A stretch of DNA of 64,000 nt from Altererythrobacter sp. CAU 1644 (lineage in GTDB: Bacteria; Pseudomonadota; Alphaproteobacteria; Sphingomonadales; Sphingomonadaceae), in assembly GCF_029623755.1 (NCBI RefSeq), contig NZ_CP121106.1:620001-684000 (forward strand), read 5' to 3'. This document shows, one piece after another, positions 26,866-35,505 of the stretch. The notes under the pieces were generated by a model. The model was not told where the DNA came from, did no database searches, and worked only from the letters and a program-made list of their open reading frames with translations. The translations under genes were made by a program, and so were the position numbers. Numbering within the stretch: the first letter of the stretch is position 1; each line of letters starts with the position of its first letter.

Positions 26866-29800
26866 ATGATGAAGAGGCATTTGCTTACGACCGTAGGTGT
26901 AATTGGCCTGGGCATGCTGCTCGCACAGGCGCCCGCCAATGCAGCGAACGACGCGGAGACCGGCGTCGCCGCCGAAGCGCAAGGCAGTCTAACTGGAATC
27001 AATTCGAGCTTCGACATCGCATCGATCGAGATGCGCCGACTGGAAACATCGCTCGACCTACCTGTGATCACACGTGATTCTCGCGCGATCTCCGCTCAAC
27101 CGGTCGCGCCACATCCAGAGATCATCGTTCGCGACGATGTCGGGCTCCCCGGCAGTGTCGATGTGAACGATACGGTGCCCTATTCGGTGCAGATCTTCCG
27201 TCAGAACAATTTGACGGGCGGTATCTTCTTCAACTGCACCGGCACCCTTATCAATCCGCGTACGATCCTGACGGCGGCGCACTGCGTGAACAGCCGGTCA
27301 TCGGAAGCCTACGGCCTGCCTGGTGCTGCCGACAATACAATGCTGATCTCGACCGGCATCGACAGCGCTGTGCGCCTCTTCAACTATATCGGCGGCGCAA
27401 CCGACTATGCCAGCGGCGGCATTGCCAGGTCGACCGATGTGGTCATTCACCCCTCTGCGAATATCGACAATGGCGGTCTGGAATTCCCATGGGCTGACGT
27501 CGCTTTCATTGCGCTTGATACGCCAATCACCGACACGCCTTCAGCCCCGATCCTGCTTACGCCGCTCGATCAGCTCACGCATGTCGTTCTCAATGGCTAT
27601 GGCACTTTCGGTACGGGCGATACCGGCGATCAGGGCATCGGCTTCCTCCGACTTGTCGGCGAGAACATGCTCGGGGCAATCGCATCCAATGCCACATTCA
27701 TCGACCAGATCTTCTTTGGCTTCGCGCCTACCTCGGTGAATTTTGGCGTCGAAACGCAGACGATGTATTTCACCGACTTCGACAATCCGAACCGCACCCC
27801 GGAACAACAGGCAGCCTGCGAATTCAACGGCTTCGGGATTAGCTGTGCAGATATCGATGCGGTAAAGGCCATCGATTGGTTCGATGGTGACGCCCTGCCC
27901 AATGAAGTTGCGACTGCACCGGGAGACAGCGGCTCTGCATTGATCGTCGACGAGCTCTACGGATTTCCCGTCGTCGCCGGCGTTCTGAGCGGGGGCTATG
28001 ACTTCTTCGATATCGGCAACGCCTATGGCGATGTCAGCTTCTACAATCCGCTGTTCCCCTTCTTCGAATTCATCACCGAGAACACGTCGTACAAATATGT
28101 CTCGGCCTTGTCTGGCGATGGCGATTGGTCCGATCCGAGCCACTGGACGCAGGACCTCGATCCCGGCTTCTTTATCGACGATGGGACGGGAACCCTGGTC
28201 AATGGCATTCCTGAGGGATCCGAAACAGGGGTCTACACCACCGACCCCACGATCGGCACGATCCTCGGCAACGATGTCACCGGGGCAGGCAGCCCGGTCT
28301 CGCCGTTCCTGCCACCCGAAGGCACACCGAACTTTGGCGGAAACCTGCCCGAAAGCTCGGCTCTTCTCGGGCCCGGCTCGACGGGATTCGTCCCTAACAA
28401 TACCGACGGTACCCCAGGCGTAGCCTTCGCAGCCCCGGCACAGTATTTCGAGGTTCACCTGAATCGCGCAGGCACCACGTCTGTCGACATCGACGTCGAA
28501 ATCGACAAGCTGGTCATCGACAATGTCGATGCTGGTTTCGTGCTACAGCAGGGACAATCGTTCGATAGCCTGATCGGGGTCGAGCAGTTTTCGGGGCTTG
28601 CAGTGGTCGACGGTGTCCTCACCACGCCGCTTTACCTGCTCGCCGGCGGAGAGCTCGCGGGTGATGGCGGTACCATTCGGACCGACGTCCTGTTCAACGT
28701 GAACGGCCTGCTCAGTGCAGGGGGCATCGGAGAATTCGGATCGCTCACGATCGACGGCAACTACGTGCAAACAAGCGGCGGTGCCATGTGGGTCGATTTT
28801 GTCGGGGGCCGTCGCAACCAGGTATCGTTCGACTATTACGATATTACTGGAACGGCAATCCTCGACGGGTTCCTCGTGGTCTCGAACCTCGACGACAAGC
28901 TGCGCTTCGGCACGGCCTTTACTGCACTCACTGCAGGCGAGCTTGACGGTGAGTTCTCTGACGTCGTCTTCCTGACCGATTCGCCGGTCCTCACTGCCGG
29001 GGTGACCTACGCCAACAAGAAGGTGATCGTTCAGATTAATGCCCGGGCGATCAAGGACGTGGTCGGCCAGGGCAGCGATCTCGCTTCGCTTGCTACAACG
29101 CTCGACTCGCTGCGCTTTGGTGGTCGCTATACCGACTTCCAGGCTATCTTCGACGTGGTCGACACGGCCGGGTTCGCCAATTTCGGCCAGACCCTGCTCA
29201 GTCTGACACCGACGAGCGGCTTTGCGCAAAGTGCCTCTGCGACCAACTTCGCGACACGGTTCACCGGGCACATCTCGCAACGGACATTGGCCCTGCGCGG
29301 CGCAAATGATGCGGCGGCTGGCTTCTCGAACTTCGGTTCGGCCAGCTTCGCCCAGGCTGGAGCGGCGCCATCTGACGTCAAGAGCCTGAGCTTCTTCGGT
29401 TCGGTTAGTGGCTCATTCCTGAAAGATGCCAATGCTCGCAATACGGGCGCCAAGGCATTCGAGGAAGCCGCCTTCACCGAGGCGGGAGAGCTGACTATCG
29501 GCGCCGATTACAAGCTCAACGACAATGTCAGTTTCGGCATGGCGGTGAGCAACATCCTTGACGGTTCATCCAGCGTGGGTGACTTCAACCTCTCCGGCAA
29601 TCGGAGCCTTTCGGTTGCAGGTTATGGCGCAGTCAGTTTCGGCAAGGGTTTTGCCGACATGTATGTCGGCTTCAGCGAACAGCGCTTTGGCCTTGCCCGT
29701 GGCGCACAGGGTGTCCTCGAAGAGGAATTCCGCAATGCACTCGGTGTTGCAGATGGCACCCAGACGCTTGCCGGGCTCAGGCTCGGCTATGGGTTCGAAC

Positions 29801-30243
29801 CGGCTGCCGGTGTCACCTTGGGCCCAGTCGCTTCCGTCGACTACGTGCGTTCGGATCTTGGCGGTTACGAGGAGTTCGGTGCGGGATCCTTCGGCCTCCG
29901 GGTGCAGGATCGGACCTTCACTTCGATCGGCGCCAAGCTTGGCGGCATGGCATCGGCCGACCTAAAGCTCGGGAATGCAGGCACTGTCACCGCGTTTGGA
30001 TCGGTCGCTTACGCCCGTGAACTCGGCAGCGCCCGGGATGTCGTGACGGCCCATTTCGTCGGGGCCGAGGACCTTCCGTTCAACATCTCGCGGCAGCTCG
30101 ACCCCGAATGGGTTTCGGTCAATGCCGGCGCGAAACTGAGCTTGTCGGATCGACTGACGACCGAGATGAGCCTCACCTCTGATATGGGGCGCGGCGTGCT
30201 GAGCAGCCACCAGGCCAACCTGACGTTGCTCTGGGCCTTCTAA
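26866..30243 (+). CDS. Autotransporter with trypsin-like serine protease passenger
   Basis: 1125-aa type V secretion protein. There is a signal peptide (cleavage expected after Ala26 in 'QAPANA'). A chymotrypsin-fold protease follows with His139 in 'LTAAHCVNS', Asp211 in 'WADVAFIAL' and Ser355 in 'APGDSGSALI'. A beta-helix-like passenger (about 400-750) leads to a C-terminal autotransporter barrel (about 850-1125) ending 'ANLTLLWAF'. The whole triad is present, so it should be an active surface or secreted protease. ATG 26866 is followed by a second ATG at 26869. A terminator follows at once. Confidence 0.88.
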   Translation: MMKRHLLTTVGVIGLGMLLAQAPANAANDAETGVAAEAQGSLTGINSSFDIASIEMRRLETSLDLPVITRDSRAISAQPVAPHPEIIVRDDVGLPGSVDVNDTVPYSVQIFRQNNLTGGIFFNCTGTLINPRTILTAAHCVNSRSSEAYGLPGAADNTMLISTGIDSAVRLFNYIGGATDYASGGIARSTDVVIHPSANIDNGGLEFPWADVAFIALDTPITDTPSAPILLTPLDQLTHVVLNGYGTFGTGDTGDQGIGFLRLVGENMLGAIASNATFIDQIFFGFAPTSVNFGVETQTMYFTDFDNPNRTPEQQAACEFNGFGISCADIDAVKAIDWFDGDALPNEVATAPGDSGSALIVDELYGFPVVAGVLSGGYDFFDIGNAYGDVSFYNPLFPFFEFITENTSYKYVSALSGDGDWSDPSHWTQDLDPGFFIDDGTGTLVNGIPEGSETGVYTTDPTIGTILGNDVTGAGSPVSPFLPPEGTPNFGGNLPESSALLGPGSTGFVPNNTDGTPGVAFAAPAQYFEVHLNRAGTTSVDIDVEIDKLVIDNVDAGFVLQQGQSFDSLIGVEQFSGLAVVDGVLTTPLYLLAGGELAGDGGTIRTDVLFNVNGLLSAGGIGEFGSLTIDGNYVQTSGGAMWVDFVGGRRNQVSFDYYDITGTAILDGFLVVSNLDDKLRFGTAFTALTAGELDGEFSDVVFLTDSPVLTAGVTYANKKVIVQINARAIKDVVGQGSDLASLATTLDSLRFGGRYTDFQAIFDVVDTAGFANFGQTLLSLTPTSGFAQSASATNFATRFTGHISQRTLALRGANDAAAGFSNFGSASFAQAGAAPSDVKSLSFFGSVSGSFLKDANARNTGAKAFEEAAFTEAGELTIGADYKLNDNVSFGMAVSNILDGSSSVGDFNLSGNRSLSVAGYGAVSFGKGFADMYVGFSEQRFGLARGAQGVLEEEFRNALGVADGTQTLAGLRLGYGFEPAAGVTLGPVASVDYVRSDLGGYEEFGAGSFGLRVQDRTFTSIGAKLGGMASADLKLGNAGTVTAFGSVAYARELGSARDVVTAHFVGAEDLPFNISRQLDPEWVSVNAGAKLSLSDRLTTEMSLTSDMGRGVLSSHQANLTLLWAF

Positions 30244-30264
30244 GGCGAAGCACCCGCATGAGGG

Positions 30265-30296
30265 AAAAGGGCTCTCCTTCGGGAGGGCCCTTTTTC
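30265..30296. terminator. Terminator between the autotransporter and rnpB, possibly bidirectional
   Basis: A 9-bp stem with one G-U pair is capped by a TTCG tetraloop and followed by TTTTT on the plus strand. AAAA before it gives TTTT on the minus strand too. It lies between the stop of the protease gene (+) and the 3' end of rnpB (-), so it can serve both. Confidence 0.85.
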
Positions 30297-30311
30297 TATC
30301 GGTGCGGTAGT

Positions 30312-30726
30312 TGCCAGGAGGCCCTGTAAGCCGGGTTCTGTCCTGCGAGCGGTATGCTTGCACACCAGCCCCGCAGGGGCAGCCATTCATCTAGGCCATG
30401 GATCGCTCCATGGCTCAAGCAGCCAACCCGGGCCTCTCGGGACGAAACGCCCCTGCCTGTTACGGCGCGAGGCCCCTATTTGGCCTTGCTCCGGGTGGGG
30501 TTTGCCATGCGGGCGCTGTTGCCAGAACCCCGGTGCGCTCTTGCCGCACCCTTTCACCCTTGCCTGTGCCCTTTAGGGGCCATCGGCGGTATACTCTCTG
30601 TGGCACTTTCCCTGGGCTTCGGACCGAAATCCTTCGCCCGGCGGGCGTTACCCGCCACCCTTGTTTCGTGGAGCCCGGACTTTCCTCGGATTTGCACCCG
30701 CGGCTGCCCGGACCTCCTGGCGCGCT
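30312..30726 (-). ncRNA. rnpB: RNase P RNA (class A)
   Basis: On the minus strand the region starts near GCGCCAGGAGGTCCGGGCAG and ends near GCCTCCTGGC, and these two ends pair to form P1. Hallmarks in between are 'GAGGAAAGTCCGGGCTCC' (P4/J region), 'GAAAGTGCCACAGA', 'AGGGTGAAAGGGTGCGGCAAGAGCGCACC' (partly quoted) and the end 'GACAGAACCCGGCTTA'. Length is about 415 nt. It is the catalytic RNA that matures the tRNA 5' ends. The exact ends are estimates. Just upstream is a perfect hairpin (30720-30742). Confidence 0.93.
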
Positions 30727-30742
30727 CCATATAGGAGCGCGC
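30720..30742. repeat. Perfect inverted repeat at the 5' border of rnpB
   Basis: GCGCGCTCC and GGAGCGCGC form a 9-bp stem with a 5-base ATATA loop. It overlaps the expected 5' end of RNase P RNA and may take part in 5' processing or form an alternative structure with P1. Confidence 0.5.
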
Positions 30743-30765
30743 ATGGATTTAGGAAAGGTGCGGGT

Positions 30766-31488
30766 TTATTCGCCCTCGCCACCGATGCCTTCGAGCGATT
30801 CGTCGGGCGACAGCAGGTAGCGCCAGACGAGCGCGCCGATCGCCGCGCCAACCAGCGGTGCGACCCAGAACAGCCACAACTGCCCGGTCGCGCCCGTTTC
30901 GGCATAGAAGGCTACACCGGTCGAACGCGCCGGATTGACCGACGTGTTGGTCACGGGGATCGAGATCAGGTGGATCAAGGTCAGCGCAAGCCCGATCGCG
31001 ATCGGGGCGAATCCTCCAGGCACCTTGGCCGAGGTCGATCCGAGGATCACGATGAGGAAGCCGGCCGTCAGCACGATTTCGATCAGCAACGCGGCCTGCA
31101 TCGAGTACCCACCCGGCGAGAGATCGCCAAAGCCGTTCGAAGCGAAGCCTCCCGGCGACCAGCCGTCCGCGCCCGAAGCGATCAGAAACAGCGTGCCGGC
31201 GGCGCAAAAGGCACCGACCAGTTGCGCGGCCCAGTAAGGGGCAAGTTCACCCCATGAAAAGCGCTTGGCCGCCGCCAGCCCCAGCGAAACCGCCGGGTTG
31301 AAATGGCCGCCCGAAATCCCGCCGACCGCATAGGCCATCGTGAGGACCGTCAGGCCGAAGGCCAGCGAGACGCCGGCAAAACCGATCCCCAGCTCGGGAT
31401 AGGCTGCGGCCAATACGGCTGAGCCGCAACCACCGAAAACCAGCCAGAACGTGCCGAAAAACTCGGCGAAAAGCTTACGAAGCATCAT
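30766..31488 (-). CDS. aqpZ: Aquaporin Z-like MIP channel
   Basis: 240-aa channel with six helices and both Asn-Pro-Ala boxes: '[11 protein letters not shown]' and '[14 protein letters not shown]'. It begins '[26 protein letters not shown]', which matches AqpZ. It should pass water across the inner membrane. The Arg after the second NPA is the selectivity arginine. It lies 68 bases downstream of the AmpD-like gene on the same strand. Confidence 0.93.
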   Translation of the reverse strand: MMLRKLFAEFFGTFWLVFGGCGSAVLAAAYPELGIGFAGVSLAFGLTVLTMAYAVGGISGGHFNPAVSLGLAAAKRFSWGELAPYWAAQLVGAFCAAGTLFLIASGADGWSPGGFASNGFGDLSPGGYSMQAALLIEIVLTAGFLIVILGSTSAKVPGGFAPIAIGLALTLIHLISIPVTNTSVNPARSTGVAFYAETGATGQLWLFWVAPLVGAAIGALVWRYLLSPDESLEGIGGEGE

Positions 31489-31556
31489 TTACCTCCCCAC
31501 CCACTCGGGCGGAGAGTGCCGTAATTCGTCCGGCACCGAAACAGCGGAATTGTAAA

Positions 31557-32264
31557 TTATCGTGTTACGCCACGGTCGCGGTCGAGCAGGAGCTGGAACA
31601 GGATTGCCCTGATCTGACCGTCGATCTGGCCGTCGATCTTCTCGGGTCGCCAGCGTCTCTGGAACGCCTCGACCGCCTTGTGGCCATCGGTGATGTCGTA
31701 CCCGAACCGCTCGAGCGCGAGGTAGAACGAGCCGTCATTGTCGAATGGATCGCCCAGTTCGAGCTTCTTCGGTATCGGCAGGCACAGTCCGTAATCGGCG
31801 AGGCGCTCCCACGGGAACAGCTCACCCGGATCGATCTTGCGCGCCGGGGCCACGTCGGAATGGCCGACCACATTGGCGCGCGGTATATCGTGCGCCTCGA
31901 CCATCCGCGCCAGCAAGGGGACGAGCGCTTCGAACTGCGCGTCGGAAAACTCGCGATATCCCAGCTCATGGCCCGGGTGATCGAGCTCGATCCCGATGCT
32001 CGCGGAATTCACGTCCTTGTGCCCACGCCAGTATGAAACGCCCGCGTGCCAGGCGCGCTTTTCTTCCGGGACGAGGCGGATAACTTCCCCCTCTTCGGTG
32101 ATGCAGTAGTGTGCGGAAACCTTGGATTCGGGATCGCACATCTTCTCGATGGCGGTCTCTACAGGCTTCATTTCGGTGTAGTGCAGCACGACCATGCTGA
32201 TCGGCAACGATCGCTCGTTGCAATTGGGCGAGAGCACCTCGCGGTGGACGAGTTCGTCCGCCAC
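31557..32264 (-). CDS. N-acetylmuramoyl-L-alanine amidase, AmpD/amidase_2 type
   Basis: 235-aa amidase_2 protein. Zinc ligands are visible as His in 'MVVLHYTEM' and in 'NVVGHSDVAPARKIDPG' (His, then Asp nearby). 'SAHYCITEEGEVIRLVPEEKRAWHAGVSYW' is the substrate loop (shown in short). The C-terminal part ('YLALERFGYDITDGHKAVEAFQRRWRP') looks like a peptidoglycan-binding domain. No signal peptide is seen, so it is probably the cytoplasmic recycling enzyme for anhydro-muropeptides. GTG start at 32264, two bases after the chpT stop. Confidence 0.88.
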   Translation of the reverse strand: MADELVHREVLSPNCNERSLPISMVVLHYTEMKPVETAIEKMCDPESKVSAHYCITEEGEVIRLVPEEKRAWHAGVSYWRGHKDVNSASIGIELDHPGHELGYREFSDAQFEALVPLLARMVEAHDIPRANVVGHSDVAPARKIDPGELFPWERLADYGLCLPIPKKLELGDPFDNDGSFYLALERFGYDITDGHKAVEAFQRRWRPEKIDGQIDGQIRAILFQLLLDRDRGVTR

Positions 32265-32265
32265 C

Positions 32266-32925
32266 TTAACCGATCATGCCTTCCGGCTGCGGCAACACCG
32301 CCCCCAGCACCAGTGCCTTTTCGTCACGCTTGAACTGCAACCCACCACCTGATTCCTCTGCCAATACCGCGATCATATGCGCGGCCGCGGTCCGGCTCGA
32401 GAGTTCGCTGGGCGGCAAGTCGCCCTCTATTGCCCGTCCAATATTGTCGTCGAAGGCGATCCGGTCGCCGGTCGCGCGCACCACGATCTCGGCATTCCCG
32501 TCGCGCATTTCGGCGCCAATATCGAGCGTGCCGCCACGGATCAGCGCGTCGAGCGCGATATGCGCAAAGTTGAGCATGACCTTGACCGCAGGCTTTGGCA
32601 GGTTGGCGGCCTCGATCGCCCAGTTGACGGTGACGCGCTTGTTTTCTGCTACCAGCGCATTGATCACATCGCGCACTTCATCGACCGGGACTGCATCGCC
32701 AAATCCGCCCGCTGCGCCGAATGCCAGCCGGAAGAACTTGAGCTTGCCGGTGCTGATACGTGCACTCTGCTCCATCAGTTCGATGCACTTGGCGCGCATT
32801 TCCGGATCGCTTTCGCCAGCCAGCAATTCAAGCCCGTTGGAGAGCGCCCCGACAGGCGAAAGCATGTCATGGCACAGCTTCGAACAAAGCAGGCTGGCGA
32901 GTTCGGTGGCAGAAGTCTTGGTCAT
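32266..32925 (-). CDS. chpT: Histidine phosphotransferase ChpT
   Basis: 219-aa ChpT-type phosphotransfer protein. The phospho-accepting His19 sits in 'SKLCHDMLSPVGALSNGLELL', followed by a degenerate HATPase-like fold ('DLPPSELSSRTAAAHMIAVLAEESGGGLQF'). ChpT passes phosphate from CckA to CtrA and CpdR and so controls the alphaproteobacterial cell cycle. It lies just upstream of the AmpD-like gene with only one base between stop and start. Its leader carries the 18-bp repeat shared with queE. Confidence 0.9.
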   Translation of the reverse strand: MTKTSATELASLLCSKLCHDMLSPVGALSNGLELLAGESDPEMRAKCIELMEQSARISTGKLKFFRLAFGAAGGFGDAVPVDEVRDVINALVAENKRVTVNWAIEAANLPKPAVKVMLNFAHIALDALIRGGTLDIGAEMRDGNAEIVVRATGDRIAFDDNIGRAIEGDLPPSELSSRTAAAHMIAVLAEESGGGLQFKRDEKALVLGAVLPQPEGMIG

Positions 32926-32948
32926 GCTAGGTGAGGCAAATCCAACTG

Positions 32949-32966
32949 GATGGAACACATGGAACA
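32949..32966 (-). repeat. 18-bp element upstream of chpT, identical to one upstream of queE
   Basis: On the minus strand this reads TGTTCCATGTGTTCCATC, the same as 13688-13705 on the plus strand, and it is 23 bases before the chpT ATG. A second identical copy at the same kind of position before an unlinked gene suggests a shared operator or leader element. Confidence 0.5.
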
Positions 32967-33054
32967 GGGTTCATAAGAAGAAAAACCGCCCCCCGCCACC
33001 CGCCATGTCGAAAGCTGTTGGCGAAGCGCGGCAGAGTGAGTTCATCCCACGTTC

Positions 33055-33450
33055 CTACGCCGCGACGATTTCGTAGGAAAGTGCCTGGAACCCAGCGGGG
33101 TCATCCAGCCAGAACATGACCTCGTTCATGCCGATGATCGCCCAGATGCGGCGATCGCCTGTCGCCATCTCCTGGTCGGTCCGGGAAGGGTGCGGCGCGC
33201 TCTCGGGATGCGAGTGATAGTATCCCAGCACTTGAGGCCCGCCCGCGCGCGCAGCGCGATGGACATCGATCAGCGCCTGGGGATCGATCTCGAAATGGGT
33301 GTCTGGCGTCGGGTGGACGTTGCGAGCGGGCTGCGCGTGCGTGATCTGCCGCCCTTCTCCATACAGGATCCCGCAGCATTCGTGCGGATGGGCTTGCCGG
33401 GCCGCCGCCTTAAGCTGCGCGATCACATCCCTTGTCACCTCGATTTGCAT
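33055..33450 (-). CDS. Stand-alone JAMM/MPN (Mov34/PAD-1) metalloprotease-like protein
   Basis: 131-aa protein with a full JAMM zinc site: Glu in 'HPHECCGILYG', then 'GYYHSHPESAPHPSRTDQEMA', i.e. H-S-H-x7-S-x2-D. Family members cleave isopeptide bonds next to Gly-Gly or act on cysteine and sulfur-carrier conjugates. ATG 33450 starts MQIEVTRDVIAQL, as in the family. It is divergent from rluD with only 16 bases between the two starts. No ubiquitin-like (ThiS/MoaD) gene is next to it. Confidence 0.85.
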   Translation of the reverse strand: MQIEVTRDVIAQLKAAARQAHPHECCGILYGEGRQITHAQPARNVHPTPDTHFEIDPQALIDVHRAARAGGPQVLGYYHSHPESAPHPSRTDQEMATGDRRIWAIIGMNEVMFWLDDPAGFQALSYEIVAA

Positions 33451-33466
33451 CGCGCATGGCCCTAGC

Positions 33467-34411
33467 ATGGCCGCAGCCGAAGTCATCACCGGTTCGATCC
33501 TCGCCCCCGCCCGCCTCGACAAGGCGCTGGCCGACGCGACCGACCTGTCGCGCGCGCGGATCCAGGCGCTTCTGGCCGAAGGTCAGGTGGAAGTAGACGG
33601 ACGAACGGTCACCAGTGCCAAGACCAAGGTTGCGGGGGGCGCGGCGTTTCGTATCACCGTTCCGCCTGCCACCGAAGCGGAGGCACAGCCGCAGGACATT
33701 CCGCTCGAAGTCGTCTTCGAAGACGAACACCTGATCGTCGTCGACAAACCCGCCGGACTGGTCGTCCACCCTGCCGCGGGCAATCCCGACGGAACGCTGG
33801 TCAATGCACTGCTCCACCATTGTCAGGGTCAGCTGTCCGGGATCGGGGGCGTTGCCCGACCGGGCATCGTCCACCGGATCGACAAGGACACTTCGGGCCT
33901 GCTGGTCGTGGCCAAGAGCGACAAGGCACACGAGGGGCTGGCCCGACAATTCAAGGATCACTCGCTGGAACGCCGCTATCTCGCGGTCTGCGCCGGGCAC
34001 CCCACTCCAGCCGAAGGGACGATCGAAGAGCGGATCGGACGCAGCGAGACGAATCGCAAGAAAATGGCCGTGCTCGACAAGAATTCCTCGCGCGGGAAAC
34101 ACGCGGTCACGCATTATAAAGTGCTCAAGCGGCTCGATTCGTGCGCCTTGATCGAATGCCGGCTAGAGACCGGTCGGACCCACCAGGTTCGCGTTCACTG
34201 CGCATCAATCGGCCATGCGCTATTAGGAGACCCAGTTTATGGCAGGACTCCAGCCAGATTACGGCCCATTCTCAAGGAGTTGGGCTTCGAACGACAGGCC
34301 CTTCATGCGGCCACGCTCGGATTCGAGCATCCGGTGACCGGAAAATGGCTCGAATTCGCCTCCGAACTGCCCGCCGACATGCGGGAACTGATCGACGAAA
34401 CCGCTCGTTGA
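33467..34411 (+). CDS. rluD: RluD-like 23S rRNA pseudouridine synthase
   Basis: 314-aa enzyme. The S4 domain (about 12-65, 'ARLDKALADATDLSRARIQALLAEGQVEVDG') is followed by a synthase domain with catalytic Asp139 in 'GIVHRIDKDTSGLLVVAKS', 'RYLAVCAGHP' and 'ETGRTHQVRVHCASIGHALLGDP'. The pattern 'VVDKPAGLVVHPAAGNPDGTLVNALL' is RluD-like (three pseudouridines in helix 69). The start at 33467 is close to the divergent JAMM gene start, so its promoter lies in that gene. rpoH follows after 122 bases. Confidence 0.9.
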   Translation: MAAAEVITGSILAPARLDKALADATDLSRARIQALLAEGQVEVDGRTVTSAKTKVAGGAAFRITVPPATEAEAQPQDIPLEVVFEDEHLIVVDKPAGLVVHPAAGNPDGTLVNALLHHCQGQLSGIGGVARPGIVHRIDKDTSGLLVVAKSDKAHEGLARQFKDHSLERRYLAVCAGHPTPAEGTIEERIGRSETNRKKMAVLDKNSSRGKHAVTHYKVLKRLDSCALIECRLETGRTHQVRVHCASIGHALLGDPVYGRTPARLRPILKELGFERQALHAATLGFEHPVTGKWLEFASELPADMRELIDETAR

Positions 34412-34533
34412 AATCGATGAAAAGCGCTGCAATCCGCGCAAAATTCGCCTATATGTAACCACGTGGCCCGCACCAACGGATGCCCATCAGGGGTCCTGAC
34501 CGCAGGGTCGACGCTAGAAAGGTTTGGGAAGTA

Positions 34534-35439
34534 GTGAGCAACAACAAGAATTTGACGGTCCCCGCGCTGGGCGGAGAGCAGAGCCTCAACCGCTATCTCG
34601 CAGAGATCAAGAAGTTCCCCGTGCTGACGGCAGAGCAGGAATACATGCTCGCCAAGCGTTACCAGGAACATGAGGACCCCGAAGCGGCGGCGCAGCTCGT
34701 GACCAGCCACCTGCGGCTCGTGGCGAAGATCGCCATGGGATACCGCGGCTATGGCTTGCCCGTCTCCGACCTGATTTCGGAAGGCAATGTCGGCCTGATG
34801 CAGGGTGTCAAGAAGTTCGAACCCGATCGCGGCTTCCGCCTAGCGACCTACGCGATGTGGTGGATCAAGGCTTCGATGCAGGAATTCATCCTGCGCAGCT
34901 GGTCGCTGGTGAAGATGGGGACCACTGCCGCGCAGAAGAAGCTGTTCTTCAACCTTCGCCGGATGAAGAAGCAGCTCGACGCCTACGAGGACACCGATCT
35001 GCACCCCGACGACGTGGCGAAGATCGCCACAGACCTCGGCGTGCCGGAGCAGGAAGTCATCAACATGAACCGGCGCATGATGATGGGCGGCGACGGCTCG
35101 CTCAACGTCCCCATGCGCAATGGCGAAGAAGGCTCGGGCGAGTGGATGGACTGGCTGACCGACGATCGTCCCTTGCAGGACGAGACGGTCGCCGAAGCCG
35201 AAGAAGCGCAGGTACGGCATGAAATGCTGGCCGAGGCGATGGACAGCCTCAACGAGCGCGAGCGGCACATCCTGACCGAGCGGCGACTGACGGACAATCC
35301 GCAGACGCTGGAAGAGCTCAGCCAGGTCTATGACGTGAGCCGCGAACGCATCCGCCAGATCGAAGTGCGCGCCTTCGAGAAGCTGCAGAAGGCGATGCAG
35401 CGCATCGCCGGCGAAAGACTGCTGCCGGGCATCGCGTAA
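34534..35439 (+). CDS. rpoH: RNA polymerase heat-shock sigma factor RpoH
   Basis: 301-aa sigma factor. The RpoH box 'QKKLFFNLRRMK' identifies the family. Region 2 has 'GNVGLMQGVKKFEPDRGFRLATYAMWWIKASMQEFIL', and region 4 'ERHILTERRLTDNPQTLEELSQVYDVSRERIRQIEVRAFEKLQ'. It directs transcription of chaperones and proteases such as clp genes. GTG 34534 gives VSNNKNLTVPALGGEQ, the normal N-terminus; a frame open upstream lacks similarity. It ends before a strong terminator. Confidence 0.95.
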   Translation: MSNNKNLTVPALGGEQSLNRYLAEIKKFPVLTAEQEYMLAKRYQEHEDPEAAAQLVTSHLRLVAKIAMGYRGYGLPVSDLISEGNVGLMQGVKKFEPDRGFRLATYAMWWIKASMQEFILRSWSLVKMGTTAAQKKLFFNLRRMKKQLDAYEDTDLHPDDVAKIATDLGVPEQEVINMNRRMMMGGDGSLNVPMRNGEEGSGEWMDWLTDDRPLQDETVAEAEEAQVRHEMLAEAMDSLNERERHILTERRLTDNPQTLEELSQVYDVSRERIRQIEVRAFEKLQKAMQRIAGERLLPGIA

Positions 35440-35463
35440 CAGCGCACCAAATTGGAATTGACG

Positions 35464-35489
35464 AGGGGCAGCCTGGTGCTGCCCCTTTT
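35464..35489 (+). terminator. Rho-independent terminator after rpoH
   Basis: GGGGCAGC pairs with GCTGCCCC around a 5-base loop, followed by TTTT. It lies 25 bases after the rpoH stop. Confidence 0.85.
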
Positions 35490-35505
35490 CGTTTGTGCCG
35501 AGCGC

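Noticed and set aside
33040..33054. LexA-like GTTC-N7-GTTC site
   Set aside because: The site fits the alphaproteobacterial LexA pattern, but about two such matches are expected by chance in 64 kb, and it sits next to the stop of the JAMM gene, over 100 bases from chpT.
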